64,000 nucleotides of DNA from Vibrio neptunius (GTDB taxonomy: Bacteria; Pseudomonadota; Gammaproteobacteria; Enterobacterales; Vibrionaceae). A program made the position numbers and the translations under genes. Below are positions 49,549-59,141 of the stretch, piece after piece. Below the pieces are notes generated by a model, which was not told the DNA's origin, searched no databases, and saw nothing but the letters and a program-made list of their open reading frames with translations. Every line of letters begins with the position of its first letter. Position 1 is the stretch's first letter. Where the stretch lies: positions 1,674,001 through 1,738,000 of the forward strand of contig CP079859.1 in NCBI GenBank assembly GCA_019339365.1, written 5' to 3'.

Positions 49549-50685
49549 CTAATCTAGGTACCAGTAGCCGAGATTGACCAGTGTCGTGAGAAGCTGCAGT
49601 TGTGGGTCAGATAACTGGCCGTCGATGTGCTGCAACTCGATTGACTCTTGATTGCATAATAGATCGGCAAGATGCGGTGACTCAACGGAGTAGGCCTCGC
49701 CGTTTATGTACACGTGAGCAGGTTGATTTTGATGGTACAGAGCACGTAGGCCCGAGACTTTACGTAAACTGCCTAGCGATTCGAGGTGGTGATAGATGTC
49801 CTGTGTGTTGAGCGGTGCTTCAGGTTCAACTATATCGAGCTGGTGGCGAGATTGGCTGAGCATGCTACCCATGAATTCACGGATGTCGGACTCTGATTGC
49901 AGAGCCGATCTTAGCATCGACGTTAGTTTGTCTAAGTCTGTGCTGAGGATCTCACCGTACTGATGCTGAGGGGTCATCTCTGGGTTGTGCAGATGCACAT
50001 CGCCTTTGTCGTTGGCGAGTATATAGTCAGCGAAGTTGCTCAGCAGCTCTTGTTCTTTTGGTGAACGAAAGCCCATCGAGTAGCTCATGCTTGGTTCTAG
50101 CGTATCCCCTTCATGAGGGAACCCTGGCGGGATATAGAGAATGTCGCCGGGTTCTAGGACTTGATCTATGATCGCATCAAACCCTTCAATCTGACGTAAA
50201 GCACCAGCCTGAATCGATTCTTTATATTGACCTTTATCGAGAGCGCCAACCCGCCAGCGACGTTGCCCGCTGCCTTGAATGATGAATACATCATATTGGT
50301 CGATGTGGGGGCCGACGCCGCCTTGAGGTGCAGAAAAGCACACCATGAGATCATCAAATAGCCAATTCGGTAGTTGTTTAAAAGGCTCTATGAGTTGTGC
50401 GGCGCCAAGGTGCCAATGGTTGCAGGCTTGAACGACCAATTGCCAATGGGATTCTGGCAGGTTTTCAAACAGAGAATCGTCAAAAGGGCCCTGTTGCGCT
50501 GACCACTGACCGTCGGCGTTAGCAATGTAGCGTGAATCGACCTCTTCTTCCATCGCAAGCCCAGCTAACTCGTCTGGAGAAATTGGGTCAACAAAATCAC
50601 TAAACCCAGATTTAATGACCGTGGGTTTTTTGTGCCAGTACTGAGCCAGAAACTCAGCCATGTCGAAACGCAATGAATAGCTCAC
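49549..50685 (-). CDS. roxA: Ribosomal protein uL16 arginine 3-hydroxylase RoxA/YcfD (JmjC family)
   Basis: A 378-aa Fe(II)/2-oxoglutarate oxygenase. The start RFDMAEFLAQYWHKKPTVIK is the usual YcfD beginning; the iron ligands are His and Asp in VGPHIDQYDVF and a distal His in GDILYIPPGFPHEG. A C-terminal winged-helix-like region follows. It hydroxylates an arginine of uL16. The stop of the preceding small gene overlaps its start by 4 bases, joining it to the priC operon. Confidence 0.9.
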   Translation of the reverse strand: MSYSLRFDMAEFLAQYWHKKPTVIKSGFSDFVDPISPDELAGLAMEEEVDSRYIANADGQWSAQQGPFDDSLFENLPESHWQLVVQACNHWHLGAAQLIEPFKQLPNWLFDDLMVCFSAPQGGVGPHIDQYDVFIIQGSGQRRWRVGALDKGQYKESIQAGALRQIEGFDAIIDQVLEPGDILYIPPGFPHEGDTLEPSMSYSMGFRSPKEQELLSNFADYILANDKGDVHLHNPEMTPQHQYGEILSTDLDKLTSMLRSALQSESDIREFMGSMLSQSRHQLDIVEPEAPLNTQDIYHHLESLGSLRKVSGLRALYHQNQPAHVYINGEAYSVESPHLADLLCNQESIELQHIDGQLSDPQLQLLTTLVNLGYWYLD

Positions 50686-50846
50686 GAGTTAGACTCCACT
50701 TTTTGCTTCAAATCAGACTCGACGATTTTTATTGCTGCGAGAGCAACGTGAGGATCGATCTCGTTACTTTCGATCAGGTAAATCAGATCAACGGCGAGTT
50801 TAATTTCATCTGGAGCACTCTCCAGACCGGTTGAGTTCGATGACAT
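50682..50846 (-). CDS. Small DUF2496 (YbaM-like) protein
   Basis: A 54-aa protein (MSSNSTGLESAPDEIKLAVD start) with the family core IKLAVDLIYLIESNEIDPHVALAALKIV-like helices. The start ATG 50846 is one base after the corrected stop of priC; longer in-frame starts upstream lie inside priC and are not real. In enterobacteria priC is likewise followed by ybaM (rsmS), linked to replication restart, which supports both calls. Confidence 0.8.
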   Translation of the reverse strand: MSSNSTGLESAPDEIKLAVDLIYLIESNEIDPHVALAAIKIVESDLKQKVESNS

Positions 50847-50847
50847 A

Positions 50848-51394
50848 TTACTGATTCCGTTCTTTATAGGTGATCTGTTTTTCGATTTTGATTTTAGCCT
50901 GCTGGCATCTCTGTAAACGCCGACGAGCCGATTGCAACGTCTGGGCTGCGAAGGACTTGTCTTTGGGGGGCGCATTTGTGCTGCGATTCTTTCTCTTGAA
51001 CCAGTGCTTTCAGACGCTGTTCCCACTCTTGGTGTTGAGCAAGGCTTTGATACAGAGCGTTGAGGCTTTGTTGGCTGAACGATTTTCTGATCGGTTCGTT
51101 TGCTCTCAGAGATTGAGTCGCAAGCTCTCGTTTAATAGCACTGACTTGGCAAAGCAGGCGATCAGTGAGAAATTCGGCCTGTTGTGGCGTTAATGTTCCG
51201 GTTGACTGTTCGTAAAGGATCTTGTCGAGCGTCTCATGTGCTTCATGCACACAGGGGGTCAATAGCTTGGACTGGCAGCGAAATAGCTTTTTATCAAATC
51301 GATCGTCATGGTGTTCACCTCTACTGGCGTCGAGTTGAGCGGCGTCTTGCTCTAACTGTTCTAAAAGTGGCGATAGCTGGCTAAATGGATTCAT
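50848..51394 (-). CDS. priC: Primosomal replication protein PriC (probable sequencing frameshift)
   Basis: PriC restarts collapsed replication forks by helping load DnaB. The N-terminus has the family pattern LSPLLEQLEQDAAQLDASRG and DKKLFRCQSKLLTPCVHE, then LYQSLAQHQEWEQRL. The frame breaks at G6 (50965-50970 on +). With five, it continues KDKSFAAQTLQSARRRLQRC, then KIEKQITYKERNQ, and stops at 50848, ~181 aa, normal for PriC. The gene overlaps the TSUP transporter gene by 4 bases upstream and is followed by the ybaM-like gene. Confidence 0.85.
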
Positions 51395-52170
51395 AAGTTA
51401 ACAAACCAAGCTTCATAGGCAAGTTTAACGGCCAATATACTGACTACTGTAACAAAGACAGGGCGAATAAACTTGGCGCCAAATCGAATGGCGGAATGGG
51501 CGCCAACAAAGGCACCAGCCATTAGGCATATCCCCATGGTGAGCCCAAGCACCCAATCAATGTGACCTAAGATGGCGAAGGTGACCAGCGACGTAAAATT
51601 ACTGGTAAAGTTCATCGCCTTCGATAAGCCAGAGGCTAACAAGATATTGAGTCGATATAAAGCCATCGAACTGACGGTCCAAAACGCGCCTGTCCCCGGT
51701 CCTGCCACCCCATCATAAAAACCTATGCTGAAGCCTTGGATGTATTGCTTCTTATTGAACTTAGGACAAGGTTGTGGCATTTCGTTGCTGTTTGAGTGTG
51801 GTGTTTTATGCCAGATGGTATACATCGCCGCCAGTAGTATGATGATGGGCAGAATTTTTTCCAGCCACTCGGTACTAATAAGGTCAACCACCAAGGTACC
51901 GAGTGTTGCCCCAATTAATGTTGCAATAAAGGCCCTTCCCCAACAGTGAGGTTTGAATAGGCGTTTTTTGTAATAGGTCACCGCGGCTGTTGAAGAAGCA
52001 AAAGTGGCGGCGAGCTTGTTGGTCCCCAAGGCAATATGAGGGGGTAAGCCCAATGAAAGCAGAGCGGGCACGGTGAGCATACCACCTCCACCGGCAACGG
52101 CGTCGATAAAGCCTGCAACAAAGGCAACCAAGGCTAACACCAACAACATTGTCGGTTCAAAAAATTCCAT
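51391..52170 (-). CDS. TSUP-family (TauE/SafE, YfcA-like) membrane transporter
   Basis: A 259-aa polytopic protein with about eight hydrophobic helices. Two family repeats are visible: VAFVAGFIDAVAGGGGMLTV with PPHIALGTNKLAATFASS, and GFYDGVAGPGTGAFW with ASGLSKAMNFTSNF. The family exports sulfite or other organosulfur anions; substrate here is unknown. It overlaps priC by 4 bases, so the pump is translationally coupled to priC. Confidence 0.85.
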   Translation of the reverse strand: MEFFEPTMLLVLALVAFVAGFIDAVAGGGGMLTVPALLSLGLPPHIALGTNKLAATFASSTAAVTYYKKRLFKPHCWGRAFIATLIGATLGTLVVDLISTEWLEKILPIIILLAAMYTIWHKTPHSNSNEMPQPCPKFNKKQYIQGFSIGFYDGVAGPGTGAFWTVSSMALYRLNILLASGLSKAMNFTSNFTSLVTFAILGHIDWVLGLTMGICLMAGAFVGAHSAIRFGAKFIRPVFVTVVSILAVKLAYEAWFVNL

Positions 52171-52188
52171 ACAGTGTCTTAATTCTAG

Positions 52189-54261
52189 TTATTCGATGAT
52201 ACGTTTAAATGGCGGCAGAGAGTCGAGTAGTGCCTTGCCATATCGCTTTGTGACAATACGGCGGTCAAGGATGATGACTGTACCAGAATCGCGCTCTTTA
52301 CGCAGCAGTCGTCCGACGGATTGAATCATTTTTTTGCTCGCTTCAGGTACTGTGATTTGCATAAATGGGTTTCCACCTTTGCTCTCAATATACTCTGCGT
52401 GAGCTTGTTCCACTGGTGAAGTGGGGACGGCAAAAGGTATCTTGGTAATGATAAGGTTTTCCAGCAACTCCCCAGGAAGGTCAAGCCCTTCGGAAAAGCT
52501 ACCCGTGCCGAATAGAATGCTGGTTTTCTGACATTGAACCAAGGTTTTATGTTTTTTTAGGATTTCGGAGCGAGACTCCTTACCTTGTACCTGTAGTGCC
52601 CAACCTTTTTTTATAAAATATGACGACAAGGCATCCGTGACCTGATTCATCTGCCAGTAAGATGAAAACAAGACTAAGTTAGCTTTGTTCTCAACGATGA
52701 GTTCTGGTAAACGATCGACCAAGTGTTCCGTGAACTGAGGAGCTTGAGGTTCGTAACTCATTTTAGGCACACGAAGCTCAGCTTGATTCTGGTAGTCAAA
52801 CGGGGAAGCCAGTGCGAGGAATTTCACACCGTCTTCTGGCTTTTCACTGATCCCGGCTTGTCGACAGAAGAAACTAAAGGAGTTGAGTGCTCTCATGGTG
52901 GCTGACACTAAGACAGCACCAATGCATCGACTCCATAGTTGTTGATCCAATTGCCAACCCACTTCTAATGGGGAGACATTGACAACAAAGTCGCCTTCAC
53001 GTTCTGGAGCAACCTCTAGCCATCTTGCAAGGGGAGCACCTTTTTCTCGCGCAGGTTCTGCCATCAGGTTCCAGACCTGAGCCAGGTTATCCATTCTTTG
53101 TATGTAAAAGCCCAGTTCTGCCAGAGCTGGTTCCGCTAGTCGATTAGCCAGTTCGCCTTCTTTGACTCGCTCTGCGATCAGGTCGGCAATTTTGGCGACG
53201 GCTTGTGCGCTTTTTTGTGTGATGATTTTAAGTTGTTTGGACTCTTCCTCGAGCCAAGTCGGCAAATCGCCATTTTCGAATCGATAACAGCCATCTTCGA
53301 ACTGATCCGCATCAAAGCGGCTGGCAAGTTGAGTCAGTGAGGGAATCAACTGCTGAACGGCATCTTGCAGATCGTTGCGAAAGCGGCCGACGCGCTTTTC
53401 ATCGGCAAGGTTGGCAAACTTGGTCACAGACTGATTTAAACGCTCAAGCCAACTGGCGGCACCTTTTAAACTCGCGGCTGCCGAGGAGTGATCTCGCGCC
53501 ACATGGGGTAGGTGATGGGCTTCATCAAACACGTAAATGGTATTTTCGGGCTCGGGAAGAATAACGCCGCCACCGAGGTCGGCGTCAGCCATCACTAAGC
53601 TATGGTTGGCAATAATGACATCGGTTTTGTCTAACTCTGAACGTGCTTTTTGGAACGGACAATCGCGATGAGCAGGCATACTGTTGTTGCAGCTATGTTT
53701 GTCACTGACGATTGACTGCCAAATGTCATCTGGGATGGGTTTTGGCCAAGAGTCTCGATCACCATCCCACTTATTTTGTACCAGCCTGTTGTACATCAGC
53801 TCAAGTTGCTCAATATCTTTGCGCTTTGGTTTGCTGTCGAACATCGCCATCTGGCCGCCATCCGCGCCACAAGCCGAGGCGAGCTTCTCCGCGCAACAAT
53901 AACGTTGCCTTCCTTTGGCCAGTATGAAAGAAAACTCTCGCTCAACCAATCTTCTATATAGAGGGAGGTCTTTGTTGATCAATTGTTCTTGTAACGCCAC
54001 CGTGGCGGTTGAAATGACCACCTTGCGATTGTTGAGCAAGGCTACCGGGATCGCTGCCATAAGATAAGAGAGTGACTTTCCTATGCCTGTTCCAGCTTCT
54101 GCGACAATCATGCGTGTAGATTTGTGATATTCACCACATAAAGTTTTAGTAATTTCTGCGACTAAGTAGTTTTGAGCTCGCCGAGGTACGAAGTTATCCA
54201 ACTGAGATTGCAAGTTTTGATAACTGGTACGAATGATTTGCTGGATTTTACTGATTGTCAT
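52189..54261 (-). CDS. dinG: ATP-dependent 5'-3' DNA helicase DinG
   Basis: An XPD-like superfamily 2 helicase of ~690 aa that unwinds R-loops and G-quadruplexes. Walker A is AEAGTGIGKSLSYL and the DEAH box is YVFDEAHHLPHVARDH. Four cysteines for the iron-sulfur cluster lie between them (RYCCAEKLASACG; CNNSMPAHRDCPF). Motif VI is QSVGRLLRKERDSG. ATG 54261 (MTISKIQQIIR) is chosen; an in-frame ATG at 54297 would add 12 unlikely residues. Confidence 0.92.
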   Translation of the reverse strand: MTISKIQQIIRTSYQNLQSQLDNFVPRRAQNYLVAEITKTLCGEYHKSTRMIVAEAGTGIGKSLSYLMAAIPVALLNNRKVVISTATVALQEQLINKDLPLYRRLVEREFSFILAKGRQRYCCAEKLASACGADGGQMAMFDSKPKRKDIEQLELMYNRLVQNKWDGDRDSWPKPIPDDIWQSIVSDKHSCNNSMPAHRDCPFQKARSELDKTDVIIANHSLVMADADLGGGVILPEPENTIYVFDEAHHLPHVARDHSSAAASLKGAASWLERLNQSVTKFANLADEKRVGRFRNDLQDAVQQLIPSLTQLASRFDADQFEDGCYRFENGDLPTWLEEESKQLKIITQKSAQAVAKIADLIAERVKEGELANRLAEPALAELGFYIQRMDNLAQVWNLMAEPAREKGAPLARWLEVAPEREGDFVVNVSPLEVGWQLDQQLWSRCIGAVLVSATMRALNSFSFFCRQAGISEKPEDGVKFLALASPFDYQNQAELRVPKMSYEPQAPQFTEHLVDRLPELIVENKANLVLFSSYWQMNQVTDALSSYFIKKGWALQVQGKESRSEILKKHKTLVQCQKTSILFGTGSFSEGLDLPGELLENLIITKIPFAVPTSPVEQAHAEYIESKGGNPFMQITVPEASKKMIQSVGRLLRKERDSGTVIILDRRIVTKRYGKALLDSLPPFKRIIE

Positions 54262-54297
54262 ACGGGCGCCTTCAGTTGGGGAAAGCGATGTTATCAC

Positions 54298-54780
54298 ATT
54301 TTCTTAAGCGGTAAGTAGTTCACGAAATAAGAGCCTTTCAGTTAAAATCTAGATCTCGTTCACAAAAAAAAACTGAACCTTCATAAACTTAGCTCATATT
54401 TTTTGATCTAAAAATATATCTCTTCATAAGTGTTTTTTGCGCAGATAAAAATTCTGCCTGTTAACTCAACATTAACTATTTGTAGTTTATTATATCGCTA
54501 AAGTCGTTTTTTCTTTTTAATGATAATTTAGTTAGTTTGATTATTACTTGCTCTAAAATCTTCTCGCACCCCTGTTAAGTTGTTGTAATTTAAGGGTTTT
54601 ATGTTTTTTTATTTGTTTTATTTATATCATTTGACAGTGAAGAGATTCTTTTTGCAATCTAGACCCCGAAATTTAGTGGCGACAACATCTGACCAGTAAG
54701 AGTTCAGAGTTGTCATCAAAAAACATAAAGGGAACCGGATAAGGATTTCCCTATTTCTATAGAAAAGGCAGTGGATTATT
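54298..54780 (+). promoter_or_regulatory. Porin control region with promoter-like element and 5'-UTR hairpin
   Basis: 483 bases, very AT-rich. TTGACA at 54631-54636 followed at 16 bases by TGCAAT (54653-54658) is a candidate promoter, giving a ~115-base leader. In the leader, GACAAC-A-TCTGA (54681-54692) pairs with TCAGA-GTTGTC (54704-54714). This is a stable hairpin that could affect mRNA stability or small-RNA control. A second weak pair GGGAA/TTCCC lies at about 54731-54751. Confidence 0.45.
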
Positions 54781-55887
54781 ATGAAAAAGACTCTAGTAGC
54801 TCTTTCAGTTCTAGCGGCAGCAGCAAACGTAAATGCAGCTGAAATTTACTCTACAGATGCTTCTAAAGTATCTCTAAAGGGTGAAGTAGATGCATACGTT
54901 GCAACTACAGATATCGAAAAGCAAGGCACTTCTGGTGTAGAACGCACTGAAACAGACCCATTTGTTACAGTTTGGGGTAAAGTTCAACTAGACGCTGAGC
55001 ACAAAGTTAGCGATACACTAACTAGCTTCGCTTCTTTCGAAATCGAATCTAGCACTGGTTTCGATTCATCGAAGACAGATAACAGCGCTAAGTTTGACGA
55101 CATGTACATCGGTGTTAAAACTGACACTTGGGGTGTGGCAATTGGTGAAGTTGGCGACCTAGCTGAATCTCTAGACGCAATCGAGAAAGGCGATATCACT
55201 AACGAAGGTCAATTCTTCGGTTCTGCTGGCGGTCACCGTGCTGAGTCAAGCGGCAACGGCATCGTATTCAAAGCTGAACTTGCTGAAGGTCTAGTATTCG
55301 TAGCTGACGCTAACACTGAGTCTAGCAAAAACGTAGACAACACTTACGGTGCGTCTCTAGACTGGACTATCAACGACATGTTCTCTGTAGGTGCTTCTGC
55401 TATCAACGGTGAGCAAGCTCAAGACACTGATTACCAAGTAGTGGGTATGTCTGCTTCTGCAACGGTTGGCGGTTTCTACTTTGCTGCAACGTTTGCACAG
55501 TTTGAAGGTGTAAACTCGTTCGGTCTATTTGGTGACAAGACTACTTCAACTTTCACAGACGCGAATGGTGCTAAGTCTACTGTTGATAACGACTACGCAT
55601 ACATGGACGGTAATGCTTACGGCGTTGCTGCACAGTACACTATCAACAAGACTCGTCTATACGCAACTTACGATGTAATGGACCTAGACGAGTTCACTGT
55701 AAGCGGCGCGAATGCTGAAGGTGACACTACTAACCTAGTTCTTGGTGTTGACTACGCTCTTCAAGACAACGTAACTATCTTTGGTGAATTCCAAACTGCG
55801 GAAACTTCTAACGACTTTGACGGTGCTAACGGTGCTAAAGGTCTAGACGCAGATACGTTTGTACTTGGTGCTTACTACACATTCTAA
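54781..55887 (+). CDS. General porin (OmpU-like trimeric porin)
   Basis: A 368-aa outer-membrane protein with signal peptide MKKTLVALSVLAAAANVNA and a Gram-negative porin barrel. Typical strands are VSLKGEVDAYVATTD, VWGKVQLDAEHKVSD, DDMYIGVKTDTWGVAIGE and the final TFVLGAYYTF with C-terminal Phe. Codon use is strongly biased (CTA for Leu, GTA, GGT), indicating very high expression. It is followed by a strong terminator. OmpU-type porins are ToxR-controlled in Vibrio, but I see no diagnostic site here. Confidence 0.88.
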   Translation: MKKTLVALSVLAAAANVNAAEIYSTDASKVSLKGEVDAYVATTDIEKQGTSGVERTETDPFVTVWGKVQLDAEHKVSDTLTSFASFEIESSTGFDSSKTDNSAKFDDMYIGVKTDTWGVAIGEVGDLAESLDAIEKGDITNEGQFFGSAGGHRAESSGNGIVFKAELAEGLVFVADANTESSKNVDNTYGASLDWTINDMFSVGASAINGEQAQDTDYQVVGMSASATVGGFYFAATFAQFEGVNSFGLFGDKTTSTFTDANGAKSTVDNDYAYMDGNAYGVAAQYTINKTRLYATYDVMDLDEFTVSGANAEGDTTNLVLGVDYALQDNVTIFGEFQTAETSNDFDGANGAKGLDADTFVLGAYYTF

Positions 55888-55910
55888 TTGCTCGTCATTT
55901 AGAATAGGTT

Positions 55911-55940
55911 AAAGCCAACGCGTAAGCGTTGGCTTTTTTG
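55911..55940 (+). terminator. Terminator of the porin gene
   Basis: AAAGCCAACGC-GTAA-GCGTTGGCTTTTTT. Confidence 0.92.
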
Positions 55941-55962
55941 TTATTTTAAAAGGAAATACCAC

Positions 55963-56628
55963 GTGAAAAAAATAAAACCTCTATTTCTGGCTGTACTGGC
56001 GACTGCTATTTCTCTCCCTTCCATGGCGCTTGATTTGGATTTAGGCAGTGGTATTTCAGCAGAAGTATTGAATGGCAAAACAATCAAAGACGAAAACTAT
56101 GAATTGGTCAAAGGTGACAACCAGTTTGTGTTTGAATTTAGTGGCAAACTGAAAGACGGCCACAAGCGAGAATATTATTCTTCACGCCCATATATTGTGA
56201 CTTTGGACCTTTCCACAGCCGAGAAACTAGAAGTGGAATTGCTTTCCACAAAGTTGAATAAAATCGAACGGTGGGTTGATAAAAAACAACCGATCTTTCA
56301 ATTTAAAATTGATGGAAAAGTCATTGATGACCATCAAGAGCTACTGCCTCCTGCTGAAGGCACCTTCCCATACTCAAATATTCCGGCTTTAGTGGATACG
56401 TATAATAAAGAGCGTGGACTGGTGTTCGATTCTGGAAAAGTCGTTGAGCTAAAAGAAGAGTTAGCCAAATTAGAGCAAAGCCAACCTCTTGCTTCGGGCG
56501 AAAGAAAAACTACCACGATTGCAGGTGTTACTGAGTCAGAAAATACCTTACAGCTAAAACTCTGGTATTTGCGCGCAAGCGATGAAGATCGCAAGAACTT
56601 TAAGCGCTGGATGATCGAGCAAGACTAA
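55963..56628 (+). CDS. DUF2057 (YccT/UPF0319) periplasmic protein
   Basis: A 221-aa secreted protein (signal MKKIKPLFLAVLATAISLPSMA) starting at GTG 55963 after AAGGA. DUF2057 features are visible: an early VLNGKTI, a central YNLVKG-like stretch (ENYELVKGDNQFVFEFSGKL) and a C-terminal LQLKLWYLRASDEDRKNFKRW. YccT has been linked to curli/matrix control in enterobacteria; the Vibrio role is unknown. Confidence 0.8.
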   Translation: MKKIKPLFLAVLATAISLPSMALDLDLGSGISAEVLNGKTIKDENYELVKGDNQFVFEFSGKLKDGHKREYYSSRPYIVTLDLSTAEKLEVELLSTKLNKIERWVDKKQPIFQFKIDGKVIDDHQELLPPAEGTFPYSNIPALVDTYNKERGLVFDSGKVVELKEELAKLEQSQPLASGERKTTTIAGVTESENTLQLKLWYLRASDEDRKNFKRWMIEQD

Positions 56629-56636
56629 TTTGAATT

Positions 56637-56664
56637 AAAAAGGCTTCCAATTGGAAGCCTTTTT
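56637..56664. terminator. Bidirectional terminator between DUF2057 gene and bioA
   Basis: A perfect palindrome (AAAAAGGCTTCCAA / TTGGAAGCCTTTTT) between convergent genes. Confidence 0.9.
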
Positions 56665-56676
56665 AATACTCAGTAT

Positions 56677-57984
56677 TTAATCAAAGCAGTCAGGCTCTAG
56701 TAACGCACTCTCAATAGCATTCACGAGTGTTTCGATATGTCTAGGCTGGCTGATCAATGGTGGCATCATATAGATAAGCTTGCCAAATGGGCGGATCCAC
56801 ACCCCTTGATCAACAAATTGTTGTTGGATTTTTTCCATATTAACAGGTCGTGTTGCCTCAACGACGCCAATGGCCCCTAGCCATCTTACATCAGCGACTA
56901 AGTCATAGTGTTTTAACCTCGGCAACAACTCACTAAAGGCCGATTCGATTTGCTGTGTTTGATGCTGCCAATGACCCGTTTCAAGTATTTCTAAGTTTGC
57001 TGCCGCCACAGCGCAGGCGAGTGGGTTGCCCATAAAAGTGGGTCCGTGCATAAAGCAGCCCGCTTCACCGCCACAGACAGTGTCGGCGACGTGTTTTGAG
57101 GCGAGAGTGGCTGACAATGTCATGTACCCTCCTGTCAGCGCTTTGCCAACACACAGAATATCGGGCTCGATTTGCGAATGTTCACAGGCGAACATTGTAC
57201 CTGTTCGCCCAAACCCTGTAGCAATCTCATCAAGTATTAATAGCACACCATACTTATCGCATAACTGGCGTACGCCTTTTAGAAAGTTGGGGTGGTAAAT
57301 GCGCATCCCACCGGCGCCTTGAACAATGGGCTCAAGGATCACGGCGGCGATTTCGTTGTGATGAGCTTCCAGTTTAGCGGTGAAATCATCCAGATCGGAT
57401 TCATCCCACTCCTGATGAAAGCCAGTTCGCGGCGAGTCAGCAAAGATATGCTCGGGAAGGAAGCCCTTATAAATCGAATGCATTGAGTTATCTGGGTCTG
57501 TCACGGACATTGCGGCGAAGGTATCACCATGATAACCGTCTCTGAGGGTCAAAAACTTAGGACGTGTTTTTCCTTTTGCATGCCAATACTGAAGGGCCAT
57601 TTTGAGGCTCACTTCGACGGCCACGGACCCTGAATCGGCCAAAAATACATGTTCAAGATTACTGGGAGTCAGTGATAGGAGTTTTTTGCACAGGTTAATC
57701 GCAGGCTCGTGAGTGATGCCGCCAAACATCACGTGTGACATTTTTCCTATTTGTTGGTGAGCCGCTTCGTTGAGAGCAGGATGATTGTAGCCGTGAATAG
57801 CTGACCACCAAGAAGACATGCCATCAACGAGTGCTCTACCATCTTCGAGTTGTAAATAGACCCCTTTGGCGGAGGTCACGGGGTAGCAGGTCAGAGGTGT
57901 TAGTGTCGAAGTATAGGGGTGCCATATATGGCGACGGTCAAACTCGAGATCCATCGATGTTTGTTTAACATTGAGTTGATTCAT
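56677..57984 (-). CDS. bioA: Adenosylmethionine-8-amino-7-oxononanoate aminotransferase
   Basis: A 435-aa class III PLP aminotransferase converting KAPA to DAPA with S-adenosylmethionine as amino donor. Motifs are RRHIWHPYTS near the start, DGMSSWWSAIHGYNHP, VILEPIVQGAGGM, LILDEIATGFGRTG and the PLP lysine in CVGKALTGGYM. It is divergent from bioBFCD across a shared control region, the standard enteric/Vibrio layout. Confidence 0.95.
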   Translation of the reverse strand: MNQLNVKQTSMDLEFDRRHIWHPYTSTLTPLTCYPVTSAKGVYLQLEDGRALVDGMSSWWSAIHGYNHPALNEAAHQQIGKMSHVMFGGITHEPAINLCKKLLSLTPSNLEHVFLADSGSVAVEVSLKMALQYWHAKGKTRPKFLTLRDGYHGDTFAAMSVTDPDNSMHSIYKGFLPEHIFADSPRTGFHQEWDESDLDDFTAKLEAHHNEIAAVILEPIVQGAGGMRIYHPNFLKGVRQLCDKYGVLLILDEIATGFGRTGTMFACEHSQIEPDILCVGKALTGGYMTLSATLASKHVADTVCGGEAGCFMHGPTFMGNPLACAVAAANLEILETGHWQHQTQQIESAFSELLPRLKHYDLVADVRWLGAIGVVEATRPVNMEKIQQQFVDQGVWIRPFGKLIYMMPPLISQPRHIETLVNAIESALLEPDCFD

Positions 57985-58088
57985 TATTAATCACATGTAA
58001 ACATTTGAATTTTAATTGTGTTGACAGTTTACCTCGCGTCGGTAGACTAGCCAAGTCTAGAAACTAACAATAATAGTAAGGAATACAA
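57985..58088. promoter_or_regulatory. bioA-bioB divergent control region
   Basis: TTGACA (58021-58026) and TAGACT (58043-58048), 16 bases apart, make a good sigma-70 promoter toward bioB. The palindrome-like pair GTTTACC/GGTAGAC (58027-58047) lies inside this promoter, and TGTAAAC lies at 57995-58001. BirA boxes contain TGTAAAC/GTTTACA halves, so repression by BirA here is likely, though the spacing is not the classical one and the exact operator is unresolved. Confidence 0.5.
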
Positions 58089-59141
58089 GTGGAAGTACGT
58101 CATAACTGGACCGTGTCTGAAGTACGCGAGCTAATGGCAAAGCCGTTTATGGATCTTCTTTTTGAAGCGCAGCTAGTCCATCGCCAGCATCAACAACACA
58201 ACTACGTACAGGTCAGTACGTTACTTTCCATTAAAACAGGTGCATGTCCTGAAGATTGTAAGTACTGTCCGCAGAGTGCCCGCTATCAAACCGATATCGA
58301 AAAAGAGCGCTTGATGGAAGTGGAGCGAGTGTTAGATGCTGCACAAAAAGCCAAAAATGCGGGTTCGACCCGTTTTTGTATGGGGGCGGCTTGGAAAAAC
58401 CCTAAAGCTCGTGACATGCCGCATTTGACCGAAATGATTAAGGGGGTCAAAGGTATGGGTCTTGAGACCTGTATGACTCTCGGTATGCTCACGCCTGAGC
58501 AAGCGACGGAATTAGCAGATGCGGGTTTGGATTATTACAACCATAATCTTGATACCTCTCCTGAGTTTTACGGCAGTATTATCACGACACGTACCTACCA
58601 AGATCGTTTAGATACCTTGTCTCACGTGCGTGACGCCGGTATGAAAATCTGCTCTGGTGGGATCATAGGTATGGGAGAAAGTGCCAACGATCGTGCTGGA
58701 CTGTTGGTGGAGTTAGCCAACTTACCTACTCATCCTGAAAGCGTCCCTATCAACATGTTGGTCAAGGTTAAAGGAACGCCACTTGAAGAGGTTGAAGATG
58801 TTGAGCCATTTGATTTTATTCGTCTCATCGCTGTTGCACGTATTTTGATGCCAAAATCAGCAGTGCGCTTGTCAGCGGGGCGCGAAAATATGAATGAGCA
58901 GATGCAGGCTCTGTGCTTTATGGCTGGAGCCAACTCGGTGTTTTATGGATGCAAACTGTTGACAACGCCCAACCCTTCGGAAGACAAAGATATGCAGTTA
59001 TTTACCAAGCTGGGTATCAACAGCCAAGAAGTCTCTCAGCGGCCAGATGAGATTGAAGAAAATGATCTGCTTGATCGTGTCGTTGAGCGTATCGCTGCTC
59101 GTCCAGCGAAGGATGATCTTTTCTACGATGCCAGTGTTTAA
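58089..59141 (+). CDS. bioB: Biotin synthase
   Basis: A 350-aa radical-SAM enzyme inserting sulfur into dethiobiotin. It starts at GTG 58089 after AAGGA. The radical-SAM cluster motif is [11 protein letters not shown]; the later [10 protein letters not shown] and [13 protein letters not shown], with the auxiliary-cluster arginine, are as expected. First gene of the bioBFCD operon; its end overlaps bioF by 14 bases. Confidence 0.96.
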   Translation: MEVRHNWTVSEVRELMAKPFMDLLFEAQLVHRQHQQHNYVQVSTLLSIKTGACPEDCKYCPQSARYQTDIEKERLMEVERVLDAAQKAKNAGSTRFCMGAAWKNPKARDMPHLTEMIKGVKGMGLETCMTLGMLTPEQATELADAGLDYYNHNLDTSPEFYGSIITTRTYQDRLDTLSHVRDAGMKICSGGIIGMGESANDRAGLLVELANLPTHPESVPINMLVKVKGTPLEEVEDVEPFDFIRLIAVARILMPKSAVRLSAGRENMNEQMQALCFMAGANSVFYGCKLLTTPNPSEDKDMQLFTKLGINSQEVSQRPDEIEENDLLDRVVERIAARPAKDDLFYDASV

